Shown here: positions 7,820-16,830 of the stretch, in pieces
How positions within the stretch are numbered: position 1 is the first letter of the stretch
Layout: each line of letters opens with the position of its first letter
NCBI GenBank assembly: GCA_965222215.1
Contig: OZ244931.1
Location: forward strand, 1,240,001 to 1,304,000
Source of the DNA: JABJAG01 sp965222215
GTDB taxonomy: Bacteria > Pseudomonadota > Alphaproteobacteria > UBA6615
Direction: 5' to 3'
Length of the DNA: 64,000 bases
Program-made: the position numbers and the translations under genes
The notes under the pieces: generated by a model
Databases searched by the model: none
Seen by the model: only the letters and a program-made list of their open reading frames with translations
Told to the model about the DNA's origin: nothing

Positions 7820-9319
7820 ATGGCCGCGAGCCTGACGGCGGACGACATCCGCCCTGCGGCGGTGGTCGATATCGGCTCGAACTCGATCCGCTTGGTCGTG
7901 TTTCGGGACCGGTCGCGTGCGCCGGTCGCGGTGTTCAATGAGCGGGTGATTTGCGGGATCGGCCGGGGGCTGGCGCGCACGGGCCGCCTTCATGCGGGCG
8001 GTGTCGAACAGGCGTTGGCCAACCTGCCCCGTTTCGCGGCGATCGCGCGGTCCATGAAGATCACGGACACGGCGCTTTTGGCCACCGCCGCCACCCGCGA
8101 GGCGGAGGACGGCGACGAATTCCTCAAGAAGGTTGAGAAGATCTTCGACCGGCCGGTCACCCAGCTCGACGGCACCTCCGAGGCGCAACTGGCGGCCGCC
8201 GGTGTCCTGTGCGGGCTGCCCGAGGCGCGCGGGATCGTGGCGGATCTCGGCGGCGGCAGTCTGGAGCTCGCCGAACTCGCCAAGGGGAAGGTCGGCGAGG
8301 TGTGCACCCTGCCGCTCGGCCCGTTGCGTCTGCTTGCGTCCGTCGGCGACGACCGGGCCCGGATCGGGAAAACCACCGACGACGCCTTCGATGGCGTGGA
8401 CTGGGTCCCCGGCACGGTCGACAAGGGCTCGATCTACATCGTCGGGGGCGCATGGCGCGCGCTGGCGCGCCTGCACATGGTGCAGTCCGGCTATCCGCTT
8501 CGCGTCATCCACAACTACCGGATCCCCGGCCGCGAGGCGCAGGACTTCTGCGAGGTCGTGTCGGGGCTGGGCGAGGAAACCCTCGCGCGCATCGATGTCG
8601 TGTCCAAGGCCCGTGCGGCGACCCTGCCGGTGGCGGCGTCGGTCTTGCAGCGGCTGATCGCGCGATCCGGCGCGGAGCAGGTGGTCTTCTCCGCGCTCGG
8701 CATTCGCGAGGGCCAACTCTACCAGAGCCTGGACAGGAAAGAGCGCGCGCTCGACCCCCTCGTCGCGGCATGCGAGGACGTGGGGTCGCGCGAAAGCCGT
8801 TTCTCCCGGCTCGGAAGAAGCGTATTCGACTGGACGCAGCCGCTGTTTCCCGAAGAGACCGCCGCCGACGAGCGCCTGCGGCTCGCCGCCTGCCTGCTGA
8901 GCGATATCGGCTGGCACGAACATCCCGACTACCGGGCCGAGCAGGTGTATTTCCGTATCCTGCGCCTGCCGCTGCTGGCGTTGACCCACAAGGAAAAGAC
9001 CATGGTCGCGCTCGCCGTCTACCGGCGCTATGGCGGCTCGATGAACGACCAGGCGCTGCGCGCCGCGGAAGCGCTTCTCGACGACGACGATATCGTCTGG
9101 GCGCGCCGGGTCGGCGCGAGCCTGCGGTTCACGGAGACCCTGACGGCGGGCAACACGGAGCTGCTGGAGGGCATGTCGCTCAAGATGAACGGCAAGACCG
9201 TGACCCTGAAACTGAAAAACGGCCACGCGGTGCTCGTCGGCGATGTGGTGCGCAACCGTTTCGGCGCGCTCGCCCGCCAGTTCGACCGGGAGCCGGTCTT
9301 CGAAGGGAAAGGGCTCTAG
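7820..9319 (+). CDS. ppx: Exopolyphosphatase / GppA family phosphatase
   Basis: Ppx/GppA enzymes remove terminal phosphate from polyphosphate (Ppx) or convert pppGpp to ppGpp (GppA). The 499-residue protein has the ASKHA-fold phosphate loops AVVDIGSNSIRLVVF (about residues 14-28) and DLGGGSLELAELAKG (about 140-154), and a C-terminal helical HD-like domain. Pairing with ppk1 immediately upstream supports a polyphosphate role, giving a synthesis and degradation pair under one promoter. Its TAG stop overlaps the stop of the convergent rnd in a shared CTAG. Confidence 0.93.
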   Translation: MAASLTADDIRPAAVVDIGSNSIRLVVFRDRSRAPVAVFNERVICGIGRGLARTGRLHAGGVEQALANLPRFAAIARSMKITDTALLATAATREAEDGDEFLKKVEKIFDRPVTQLDGTSEAQLAAAGVLCGLPEARGIVADLGGGSLELAELAKGKVGEVCTLPLGPLRLLASVGDDRARIGKTTDDAFDGVDWVPGTVDKGSIYIVGGAWRALARLHMVQSGYPLRVIHNYRIPGREAQDFCEVVSGLGEETLARIDVVSKARAATLPVAASVLQRLIARSGAEQVVFSALGIREGQLYQSLDRKERALDPLVAACEDVGSRESRFSRLGRSVFDWTQPLFPEETAADERLRLAACLLSDIGWHEHPDYRAEQVYFRILRLPLLALTHKEKTMVALAVYRRYGGSMNDQALRAAEALLDDDDIVWARRVGASLRFTETLTAGNTELLEGMSLKMNGKTVTLKLKNGHAVLVGDVVRNRFGALARQFDREPVFEGKGL

Positions 9320-10470
9320 TCCTCGAACTCGAAGACGAGCACCTTGCCTTTTCCCGCGCCCAGCGCGATCTCGCCGTGCTTCAGGCGCAGCGCGTCCTCG
9401 CCGAACAGTTCGCGCCGCCAGCCCTTCATCGCCGGCACGTCGGCATCGTCGTCGGCGGCGATGGCCTCCAGTTCGGCGACCGTTGCGACCAGCTTCTGCG
9501 CCACCTGGTGACGGTCGCACTTGTATTTCAGCAGCACCTTCAGCAGGTCCATCAGCGGCCCCGCGCCGGGCGGCAGGTCGGGCAGCGGCGGCAGTTCCGG
9601 CGCCTGGTCTTCCGGCAGGTCGACGCCGTCGTCGATGGCGTCCATCAGACCACGGCCGAGCTTGCCCTCGACGAAGCCCTTGGGAATGCCGCGCACGCGT
9701 GACAGCGCCTTGGGGTTGTCCGGCGGCCGGGCGGCGATCTGGTTGATGACCTCGTCGCGGATGATCCGGTTGCGCGGCAGGTCGCGCCGCATCGCCTCGC
9801 GGTCGCGCCACGCGGCCACGGCCTGCAGCACCGCCAGGAACCGCGGCTGGTTGCGCTTGGGCTTCAGGCGGCGCCAGGCCTCCTCGGGCACGACCTCGTA
9901 TTTTTCCGGCGCGGCGAGCGCGACCATCTCCTGCTCGACCCAGGCGATGCGGCCGTTTTCCTCGATCCGCGCGCGCAGCTTTTCGTAGGCCGGGCGCAGG
10001 TGCGTGACGTCCGCCAGCGCGTATTCGAGCTGCGCGTCGGACAAAGGCCGCGCTGACCAGTCGGTGAAGCGGCTGCCCTTGTCGAGGCGCGTTTTGGTCA
10101 GCTTGGCGATCAGCCCTTCATAGCCCACCTGGTCGCCGAACCCCGCGACCATGGCCGCCACCTGGGTGTCGAACAGCGGGCGCGGCGTGATGCCGGCCTC
10201 ATGGTGGAAAATCTCGATGTCCTGGCTGGCCGCGTGCATCACCTTGAGCACGCCCTCGTCGGCGATCAGGTCATAGAGCGGCGCCAGGTCGATGCCGTCG
10301 GCCAGCGGATCGATGATCGCCTCGTCGTCCGGCCCCGCGACCTGCACCAGGCACAGCTTCGGCCAGAAGGTGCTCTCGCGCATGAACTCGGTATCGACGG
10401 TGATGTAGTCGGCGTCGCGGAGTTTTTCGCAGAACGCGGTGAGCGCCCCGGTGTTCGTAATCACGTTCAT
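9316..10470 (-). CDS. rnd: Ribonuclease D
   Basis: 3'-5' exoribonuclease of the DEDD family that trims tRNA 3' ends. Visible: exonuclease motif I DYITVDTEFMRESTFWPKLC (residues about 20-39), a following ASQDIEIF (motif II region), and two C-terminal HRDC-like helical parts (RDREAMRRDLPRNRIIRDE and the end). ATG at 10470 gives 384 residues; an upstream ATG at 10518 adds 16 non-conserved residues overlapping a repeat-rich leader. Divergent from aspS. Confidence 0.93.
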   Translation of the reverse strand: MNVITNTGALTAFCEKLRDADYITVDTEFMRESTFWPKLCLVQVAGPDDEAIIDPLADGIDLAPLYDLIADEGVLKVMHAASQDIEIFHHEAGITPRPLFDTQVAAMVAGFGDQVGYEGLIAKLTKTRLDKGSRFTDWSARPLSDAQLEYALADVTHLRPAYEKLRARIEENGRIAWVEQEMVALAAPEKYEVVPEEAWRRLKPKRNQPRFLAVLQAVAAWRDREAMRRDLPRNRIIRDEVINQIAARPPDNPKALSRVRGIPKGFVEGKLGRGLMDAIDDGVDLPEDQAPELPPLPDLPPGAGPLMDLLKVLLKYKCDRHQVAQKLVATVAELEAIAADDDADVPAMKGWRRELFGEDALRLKHGEIALGAGKGKVLVFEFED

Positions 10471-10546
10471 GGCGGGCGGTTCTACAGGATTCCGGCGGAG
10501 GCGGGAAGGCGAGGGCATGGCGATGGTCTTGCTGAACTGGGGGCGT

Positions 10547-10646
10547 GCGGGCGGGTTTGAAACCCGCCCCTACCGGTACGGGGCCGGGTGTGGGTTGCCG
10601 GGTGTTTTTCCTATCTATTGTAGGGGCGGGTTTCAAACCCGCCCGC
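10547..10646. repeat. Pair of palindromic intergenic repeats in inverted orientation
   Basis: Two 27-base arms (10547-10573 and 10620-10646) are perfect reverse complements separated by 46 bases. Each arm is itself a palindrome with GGGCGGGTTT on one side and AAACCCGCCC on the other around a central base. The unit resembles REP-type elements scattered in many GC-rich proteobacterial genomes. It lies in the divergent rnd-aspS gap; a paired inverted arrangement can form a long hairpin (REPIN-like). Confidence 0.85.
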
Positions 10647-10734
10647 GGCTACCGCCCTTGACACGATGCCGCGATCCGTGGCCATTGGCGCGCGCCGGGA
10701 GACCGGCTTTTTTCCAGAGAATCCGAGACCGATC

Positions 10735-12525
10735 ATGCATCCGTTCCGAAGCCACAATTGCGGCGAACTGCGCGAAGACCATGCCGGTGAGACCGTGCGC
10801 CTGTCCGGCTGGGTCCACCGCAAGCGCGACCACGGCAACCTGCTGTTCGTGGACCTGCGCGACCCGTTCGGCATCACCCAGTGCGTGGTCGATACCTCCA
10901 GCCCGAACTTCACGGCGGTCGAGGCGGCGCGGGTGGAATCGGTGCTGACGATTTCCGGCCCCGTGGTGACGCGCACCGAGGACACGGTGAACGACGCGAT
11001 CCCGACCGGGCGCGTGGAAGTGCAGATCGCGGAACTGAAGGTCGAATCCCCGGCGGACGTGCTGCCGCTGCAGGTCAATTCCGACGAAGACACGGGCGAG
11101 GATATCCGCCTGCGCTACCGCTACCTCGACCTGCGCCGCGAGAAGGTCGCGCGCAACATCGCGCTGCGCTCGGACGTGATCTCGTCGATCCGACGCCGGA
11201 TGATCGAGCAGGACTTCAAGGAGTTCCAGACGCCGATCCTGACGGCGTCGTCGCCCGAGGGCGCGCGTGACTACCTGGTGCCGTCGCGCCTGCATCCGGG
11301 CAAGTTCTACGCGCTGCCCCAGGCCCCGCAGCAGTTCAAGCAGCTGCTGATGGTCGCGGGCTTCGACAGGTATTTCCAGATCGCGCCGTGCTTCCGCGAC
11401 GAGGACGCGCGCGCCGACCGCTCGCCGGGCGAGTTCTACCAGCTCGACTTCGAGATGGCGTTCGCCACCCAGGACGACGTGTTCAACGCCATTGAGCCGG
11501 TGATCGCGGGCGTGTTCGAGGAGTTCGCGGGCTTCAACCGCGAGACGCCGTGGTCGGTCACGCCGACCCCGTTCCCGCGCATTCCGTTCGCCGAGGCGAT
11601 GCTCAAATACGGCTCCGACAAGCCCGACCTGCGCAACCCCATCGAGATCTGCGACGTCGCCGACGTGTTCGCCGGGTCCGACTTCAAGATCTTCGCCGGG
11701 CTGATCGAGAAAGGCGGCACCGTGCGCGCCATTCCCGCGCCGGGCGGCGGCGCGCAGCCGCGCAGCTGGTTCGACAAGCTGAACGACTGGGCGCGCGAGG
11801 AAGGCGCGCCGGGGCTCGGCTACATCGTGCTGGAGGACGGCGAGGGCAAGGGCCCGATCGCCAAGTTCGTCGCGGGCGAGCGTCTCGAAAAGCTCAAGGA
11901 ACTGACCGGCGCATCGGACGGCGACGCCGTGTTCTTCTCCGCCGGCGACGCGGACAGCGCCGCCGAACTAGCCGGCAAGGCGCGCACGAAGATCGGCGAG
12001 GATTTGGACCTCATCGCGCAGGGTCGCTACGATTTCTGCTGGATCGTCGACTACCCGATGTATGAAAAAGACAGGGACAGCGGGAAGATCGAGTTCTCCC
12101 ACAACCCGTTCTCCATGCCCCAGGGCGAGATGGAAGCGCTGGAGACGAAAGACCCGCTCGATATCCTCGCCTGGCAGTACGACATCGTCTGCAACGGCGT
12201 GGAGCTGTCGTCGGGCGCGATCCGGAACCACCGCCCGGACATCATGCTGAAAGCCTTCGAGATCGCGGGCTACGACCGCGAGACCGTCGAGACCGAGTTC
12301 GCGGGCATGTTCAACGCCTTCCGCTTTGGCGCCCCGCCCCATGGCGGCTCGGCCCCGGGCATCGACCGCATTGTCATGCTGATCGCCGACGAGCCCAACA
12401 TCCGCGAGGTCATCGCCTTCCCGATGAACCAGCGCGCCGAGGACCTGATGATGGGCGCCCCGGCCGAGGTGGACGACGCGCGGCTGAAGGAACTGCACCT
12501 GAGGAAGGTGCTGCCGAAGGCCTAG
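10735..12525 (+). CDS. aspS: Aspartyl-tRNA synthetase (probably non-discriminating AspRS)
   Basis: Class II synthetase charging tRNA-Asp and, in organisms with gatCAB, usually tRNA-Asn too. The 596 residues open with the OB-fold anticodon-binding domain (GELREDHAGETVRLSGWVHRKRDHG is the typical start), then class II motif 2 around FDRYFQIAPCFRDEDARADR and motif 3 GGSAPGIDRIVML with a GAD domain inserted. ATG at 10735 is the family start. gatCAB is also in this window, consistent with Asp-tRNA(Asn) amidation. Its stop shares CTAG with the convergent gene. Confidence 0.97.
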   Translation: MHPFRSHNCGELREDHAGETVRLSGWVHRKRDHGNLLFVDLRDPFGITQCVVDTSSPNFTAVEAARVESVLTISGPVVTRTEDTVNDAIPTGRVEVQIAELKVESPADVLPLQVNSDEDTGEDIRLRYRYLDLRREKVARNIALRSDVISSIRRRMIEQDFKEFQTPILTASSPEGARDYLVPSRLHPGKFYALPQAPQQFKQLLMVAGFDRYFQIAPCFRDEDARADRSPGEFYQLDFEMAFATQDDVFNAIEPVIAGVFEEFAGFNRETPWSVTPTPFPRIPFAEAMLKYGSDKPDLRNPIEICDVADVFAGSDFKIFAGLIEKGGTVRAIPAPGGGAQPRSWFDKLNDWAREEGAPGLGYIVLEDGEGKGPIAKFVAGERLEKLKELTGASDGDAVFFSAGDADSAAELAGKARTKIGEDLDLIAQGRYDFCWIVDYPMYEKDRDSGKIEFSHNPFSMPQGEMEALETKDPLDILAWQYDIVCNGVELSSGAIRNHRPDIMLKAFEIAGYDRETVETEFAGMFNAFRFGAPPHGGSAPGIDRIVMLIADEPNIREVIAFPMNQRAEDLMMGAPAEVDDARLKELHLRKVLPKA

Positions 12526-13058
12526 GACGGGTTAGGCGGGGTCCGGGTCTGATTCGGGGAGTCTTTCTTCAGCGCTGTCATGTATGCCATCACAAGCGCT
12601 CCCAGCCCGAAGAACGCCAAACCGAGTCCGCCGATCACATAGTCACCGGACACGAGAAGGAAGCCGGAGCCCGCTGCGAAGAGGCAGCTGGACCCTAGAA
12701 ACGCATACAGAGCCCATAGCGGATATGCTCCGGCAACTTCGCCATATACCTCGCCCATTTTCCGCCGAGTTTGTGTCCTTGGAAGACCTCTTGTGAGGAT
12801 CGCAATCCAGACAACGAAAGCAGAAGCGTAGACAGCCAAGACCAACCCTTTGACCAGTAGATCGGGGACCAGCACGACCGCAGCTACGACTGCAAAAGTC
12901 AGCACCCAAATAACCTTCCAGTGGTTCTCAATTTTTGATCGCCGTTGAGGGTCGTCAATAATGAACCCTTTGGTGATCACGCCGTATGGATAGAAATGGA
13001 CTTGGCCATCAGGCTGAATGCTCAATCCGCTATTCGAAAGTGCCTTCGGTATCCACAT
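12522..13058 (-). CDS. Hypothetical membrane protein, lower GC than neighbours
   Basis: A 178-residue protein not recognised. N-terminal soluble part MWIPKALSNSGLSIQPDGQV with HFYPYGVITKGFIIDD, then four hydrophobic segments: VIWVLTFAVVAAVVLVPDLL, GLVLAVYASAFVVWIAIL, PLWALYAFLGSSCLFAAG and YVIGGLGLAFFGLGALVMAY. Probably a four-pass inner-membrane protein. The codon use is less GC-biased than aspS and the VOC gene on either side, hinting at transfer. The ATG at 13058 avoids overlap with the divergent VOC gene; upstream residues to 13220 in the same frame cannot be excluded. Confidence 0.6.
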   Translation of the reverse strand: MWIPKALSNSGLSIQPDGQVHFYPYGVITKGFIIDDPQRRSKIENHWKVIWVLTFAVVAAVVLVPDLLVKGLVLAVYASAFVVWIAILTRGLPRTQTRRKMGEVYGEVAGAYPLWALYAFLGSSCLFAAGSGFLLVSGDYVIGGLGLAFFGLGALVMAYMTALKKDSPNQTRTPPNPS

Positions 13059-13170
13059 CGGTACGAGATTCCGCCAGTCGTCGAGTATCCCACGTTGAAG
13101 TACTCTAGCGCATCGCCAGGAAGAAAATACTCGTATAAAGCGTAGCGCATCACCGCGCAGGAGCCGCACC

Positions 13171-13728
13171 ATGACCGGCACGCCCAAACCCAAACTCGCC
13201 CATCTGGGCCTGTTCACCAACGATATCGAGCCGATGCTCGCCTTCTATACGGGCGTCTTCGGGCTGACGATCACGGACGAGGGCACCTACGGCGACCCGC
13301 CGTCGCGGATTGTGTTCATGTCCAACGACCCCGACGAGCACCACCAGTTCGTGCTGGTGCAGCCGGGTGATCCCGCGGGGCGCGAGCAGGCGGCGATGGC
13401 GCAGCAGATTTCCTTCCTGGTGGAATCCGTCGACGAGGTGAAGGAGATGCACGACAGGGTCGTGGCGGCCGGGATTTCCATCGACCGCACGATCACCCAC
13501 GGCAACGCCTGGTCCGCCTATTTCCACGACATGGACGGCAACCGGATCGAGATCTACTGCCACTCGCCCTGGTACGTGCCCCAGCCCCACGCCCATGCGA
13601 TGGATTTCTCCCAGTCCGTCGAGGCGATCATGGCCCAGACCGAGGAACACTGCCGCGCGACGCCGGGCTTCATGCCGGCGGAAGAGCGGCGCGCGTATAT
13701 CGCCGCGAAGATGGCCGGGGCCGGCTAG
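13171..13728 (+). CDS. VOC-family (glyoxalase / extradiol dioxygenase fold) protein
   Basis: A 185-residue member of the vicinal oxygen chelate superfamily, as in type I ring-cleaving dioxygenases. Paired beta-alpha-beta modules are seen: LAHLGLFTNDIEPMLAFYTG at the start and an AYFHDMDGNRIEIYCHSP module at about 112-130. The likely metal triad is His in LAHLGL, His in EHHQFVLV and Glu in NRIEIY. Substrate unknown. It is 48 bases upstream of an enol-lactonase-like hydrolase in the same direction, which fits aromatic or small-acid degradation but does not prove it. Confidence 0.8.
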   Translation: MTGTPKPKLAHLGLFTNDIEPMLAFYTGVFGLTITDEGTYGDPPSRIVFMSNDPDEHHQFVLVQPGDPAGREQAAMAQQISFLVESVDEVKEMHDRVVAAGISIDRTITHGNAWSAYFHDMDGNRIEIYCHSPWYVPQPHAHAMDFSQSVEAIMAQTEEHCRATPGFMPAEERRAYIAAKMAGAG

Positions 13729-13776
13729 TCCCGCCGCCGCGCCACCCTTGTACGTTTCCCAGCACAGGTTTCCATC

Positions 13777-14589
13777 ATGAACGTTGAACTGAACGGTATC
13801 GATTTTCGCTACGAACTCGACGGGCCCGCCGAGGGTGCCGACGGCGCGCCGTGGATCGTGTTTTCCAACTCGCTGACCACGGACGTGACCATGTGGGATC
13901 ACGAGGTGGCGCAGCTCAAGGACCGCTACCGTATTCTGCGCTACGACACGCGCGGCCACGGGAAATCGGGCGCATCGTCGGGGGCGTACAGCTTCGCCAT
14001 GCTCGCCGGCGACGCGGTCGCGCTGATGGACCATGTGGGCGTGCAGAAAGCCCATTTCGTCGGCCTGTCGCTGGGCGGCATGACCGGGCTCTACATGGCG
14101 ATCCACCACGCCGACCGGCTGCTGAGCCTGGCGTCGTGCGACGCGCGGGCCTGGTCGCCGCCGGACTATATCGAGGCGTGGGTCGGCCGCATGGCCGTGG
14201 CCCGCGAAAAGGGCATGGAGGCGCTGGTCGAGCCCACCATCGAGCGCTGGTTCACCGCGCCGTTCCGCGCCGACCCGGCCAGTGCGCCGGTGCTCGACGC
14301 CGTGCGGCAGATGATCCGCGAGACCGCCGTCGAGGGCTACACCGGCTGCGCCGAGGCGCTGCGCGCCCATGACGAGCGCGCCGGGCTGGCCGGAATTTCG
14401 ATGCCGTGCCTGTTCATGACCGGCTCGGAGGACACCTCCACGCCGCCGGAATGTGCCGAGGAGATGGCCGAGGCCGTGCCGGGCGCCGAATGCGTGATCG
14501 TCACGCCCGCGTCCCACATCTCCAACATGGAGAACCCGGCGGACTTCGACGCGGCGCTGTTCGCGCACCTGGAACGCGCGAGCGCCTGA
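13777..14589 (+). CDS. Alpha/beta hydrolase, 3-oxoadipate enol-lactonase-like
   Basis: A 270-residue hydrolase with the nucleophile elbow GLSLGG (Ser98), oxyanion-side region FSNSLTTDVTMWDHEV typical of PcaD, an acid in GSEDTSTPPE and His in ASHISNMENP near the C-terminus. PcaD hydrolyses beta-ketoadipate enol-lactone in protocatechuate breakdown. No other pca genes are adjacent, so the exact substrate is uncertain. It follows a VOC gene by 48 bases and may be cotranscribed with it. Confidence 0.78.
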   Translation: MNVELNGIDFRYELDGPAEGADGAPWIVFSNSLTTDVTMWDHEVAQLKDRYRILRYDTRGHGKSGASSGAYSFAMLAGDAVALMDHVGVQKAHFVGLSLGGMTGLYMAIHHADRLLSLASCDARAWSPPDYIEAWVGRMAVAREKGMEALVEPTIERWFTAPFRADPASAPVLDAVRQMIRETAVEGYTGCAEALRAHDERAGLAGISMPCLFMTGSEDTSTPPECAEEMAEAVPGAECVIVTPASHISNMENPADFDAALFAHLERASA

Positions 14590-14690
14590 CGGGGCGGCAA
14601 TCCCCTAAAACTTTACCGATCCTTAACATCCTCCTAAGCGTGCCCGTCGCAGGGTGCATGCGTGCATGTTGCATGGAGGGAGCGGCCGTC

Positions 14691-16247
14691 ATGGGTCACG
14701 GTGAGAAAGTCGCGCGAATATTCTTCACGGGTGCCGGACTGGCGCTGGCGCTGTTCGCCATGCTGCACGGCTCGGGCGCGCTGGCACAAACAGCGGCGCA
14801 GACATCGACACCGCCGCCGGTCTTGGCCAACGACGGCGGATACGAACCCGGCACGCTGACAGCCTTTGCCCGTGCGGCCAGGGGCGTATCGTCCCTGCGC
14901 GACAGCTACATGCCCCGCATCACGGCGGCCAATATCGCCGAGCGGCCCGAGCGCGCCGAGGCGCTGTTCGACGAGATGCGCGCGCGCATGCACGACACCA
15001 TCGAGGCTGCGGGGCTGACCGTCGAGGGCTATGAGGCGATCTCCGCTCGTGCGGCGCAGGACGCGCAGCTTCGCGCGCGGATCGAGGCGATCCTCACAGG
15101 CAAGTCCGCGCCGCCGGCGGCCGGCGCACCGGGGCAGGGCGTTCGGGCGCCCGTGGCTCCGCCACCCGCCGGAAACAGCCGCATCGCGGCGGCGCAGCGC
15201 GCCATGGACGCCACGGCCGCCGGGCGGCGTGTGGCGGAACTGGAGCGCAAGCTGGCCGAGGCGGAAACCCGGGCGCGCAACGCCGAGGCGGCGCGCCGCG
15301 CCGCGGAAGCACGCGCCGACCGGCTGCAGGCCGATCACGCGGCGCTGACCCGGGACTTCAATGCGGAACTGAACGCGCGTCCCTCCACCGACGACGTGGC
15401 GGCGATGTCGCAGGCCCTGGCACAGGCCGGGACGGAACGTGCCCGGCTGGCGCGGGACCTGTCGCGCCTCAACGGCGAGCTTGCCGGGACAATCACGGCG
15501 CTGGCCGATCTCGACGCGGCGCTCGCGGTGCGCGCGGCCCGGGCGGATACGCGCGCGGTCCGGCGGTTCACCCGGCTCGAACCTGCGCCGGCGCTGTTGC
15601 CGGTTGGCGCCGGCGTGACGCGGGTCGGTGCCGCGGCGGGGACGCTCCAGGCGCGGCTCGATGCGGCCGAGGCGCGCAACATGGCCCTGCGGGCGACCTA
15701 CGATGCGGAGCGGTCTGCGCTCCGTCACGAACTGGCGCGGATCGGTGACGCGATCGCGGACGCGCAGCGCGGGCTGGAAGCGATCGGGACAGGATACGGC
15801 GAACCTGTGGAGACAGCGGAGGAGATCGAGGCCCCGGCTTACGCGCTCCCCGAAGCGCGCGAGGTGCTCGAACCGCCGGAGCCCGCCATGACGGACGCGG
15901 AACCGGAACCGGCCCCCGCGCCCGCCGCTGAATTGGCCCCCGAACCGGTTCGGGAATCCGGGGAATCCGAAACGACCGCCACGATGCCCCGGCCCGAGAT
16001 CGCCGACGGCATCCAGGCCTATGACGCGGGCGACTATGAACTGGCCTATGCGATCTGGCGGGATCTGGCCGAGGCGGGCGCGCCGCTCGCGCAGTTCCAC
16101 ATCGGCGCGCTCTATTTCGAGGGCCGCGGGGTGCCGCGCGACCTGGATGCGGCCCGCATCTGGTTGTCCCGGGCGCTGGAACAGGGCGTGGAACGCGCCC
16201 GGTTCCTGCTCGGCCGTGTGGAGAAGGGGCTTGCCACGACGGGATAG
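14691..16247 (+). CDS. Exported protein: DUF4168 + coiled coil + Sel1-like repeats
   Basis: A 518-residue protein of unusual layout. Signal peptide at about residues 6-30 (IFFTGAGLALALFAMLHGSGALAQ). Next a DUF4168-like segment (about 48-125: LTAFARAARGVSSLRDSYMP, then EGYEAISARAAQD). A long Ala/Arg/Glu-rich coiled coil spans about 165-380. An acidic Pro/Glu linker follows. The C-terminal about 75 residues form one or two Sel1-like TPR units (AGAPLAQFHIGALYFEGRGV). ATG at 14691 has GGAGGGAG about 10 bases upstream; an ATG at 14658 is possible. Probably periplasmic and structural or scaffolding. Function unknown. Confidence 0.72.
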   Translation: MGHGEKVARIFFTGAGLALALFAMLHGSGALAQTAAQTSTPPPVLANDGGYEPGTLTAFARAARGVSSLRDSYMPRITAANIAERPERAEALFDEMRARMHDTIEAAGLTVEGYEAISARAAQDAQLRARIEAILTGKSAPPAAGAPGQGVRAPVAPPPAGNSRIAAAQRAMDATAAGRRVAELERKLAEAETRARNAEAARRAAEARADRLQADHAALTRDFNAELNARPSTDDVAAMSQALAQAGTERARLARDLSRLNGELAGTITALADLDAALAVRAARADTRAVRRFTRLEPAPALLPVGAGVTRVGAAAGTLQARLDAAEARNMALRATYDAERSALRHELARIGDAIADAQRGLEAIGTGYGEPVETAEEIEAPAYALPEAREVLEPPEPAMTDAEPEPAPAPAAELAPEPVRESGESETTATMPRPEIADGIQAYDAGDYELAYAIWRDLAEAGAPLAQFHIGALYFEGRGVPRDLDAARIWLSRALEQGVERARFLLGRVEKGLATTG

Positions 16248-16356
16248 GGCCCCTTCCCGCCCGAGTCCCTCTCCACACGTGCTCTTTCACACGGGCCCCG
16301 TTTCCACACAGCGCCCTTTCCACATCAGCGCCGCAATTGCCTGTAAGGTTCCGGCC

Positions 16357-16830
16357 ATGCGATGGGCATGGGCAAAATTCGTGGCGCTGCTCGGCGCGGG
16401 CGTGGCTGCCGTATGCGCGGCGGCGAGCGCGCAGGGGCCGGCCTTCGTGCAGGCCTACCTGCAACGCCTCGGCGGGCATATCGACGAAGCGACGCGCACC
16501 CTGCAGGGGTTCACGACCGGCGCCACGGGCCGGCTGGTGGCCGACGAGCCGACCCGGCAGAAGCTGGTAGGGGAGTTCGCGGACCGGGTCGCCGAGCTTC
16601 AGCTCGCACGCAATGCGATCGTCGAGGCGCACCCGCTGCTCCAGCCGGTCGAGCTGCTGCGCCACGCCGACCCGGACATCGCCGACGCGACGGCGCGCGC
16701 TTTCACCCCGGCGATGCCGCTGGACGCGACCAGCCTGATCTACGCGGGCGCGGGCCTGGTAATCGGCTGGGCGGTCTGGGAGCTGGTGCAGGTCCCGTTG
16801 CGTTCACGCGCGCGGGTCGTACGGCGTTAG
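16357..16830 (+). CDS. DUF2937 family membrane protein
   Basis: A 157-residue protein. A first hydrophobic segment (FVALLGAGVAAVCAAASAQ) precedes FVQAYLQRLGGHIDEATRTLQGF, the signature of DUF2937. A middle helical region carries HPLLQPVELLRHADPDIADATARAF, and a second transmembrane segment (LIYAGAGLVIGWAVWELV) lies near the basic C-terminus. The role of DUF2937 is unknown to me. The 3' end overlaps the convergent NnrS gene by 27 bases. It is 109 bases after the Sel1 protein gene and may be independent. Confidence 0.75.
   Translation: MRWAWAKFVALLGAGVAAVCAAASAQGPAFVQAYLQRLGGHIDEATRTLQGFTTGATGRLVADEPTRQKLVGEFADRVAELQLARNAIVEAHPLLQPVELLRHADPDIADATARAFTPAMPLDATSLIYAGAGLVIGWAVWELVQVPLRSRARVVRR

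Noticed and set aside
5686..7980. A 764-codon open frame antisense to ppk1
   Set aside because: Same GC-bias artefact; the sense strand encodes an unmistakable polyphosphate kinase.
14600..14640. Second CtrA-like site TTTA-N7-TTAAC upstream of the DUF4168 protein
   Set aside because: Only one half-site is perfect, and the first half is degenerate, so it is not better than chance.
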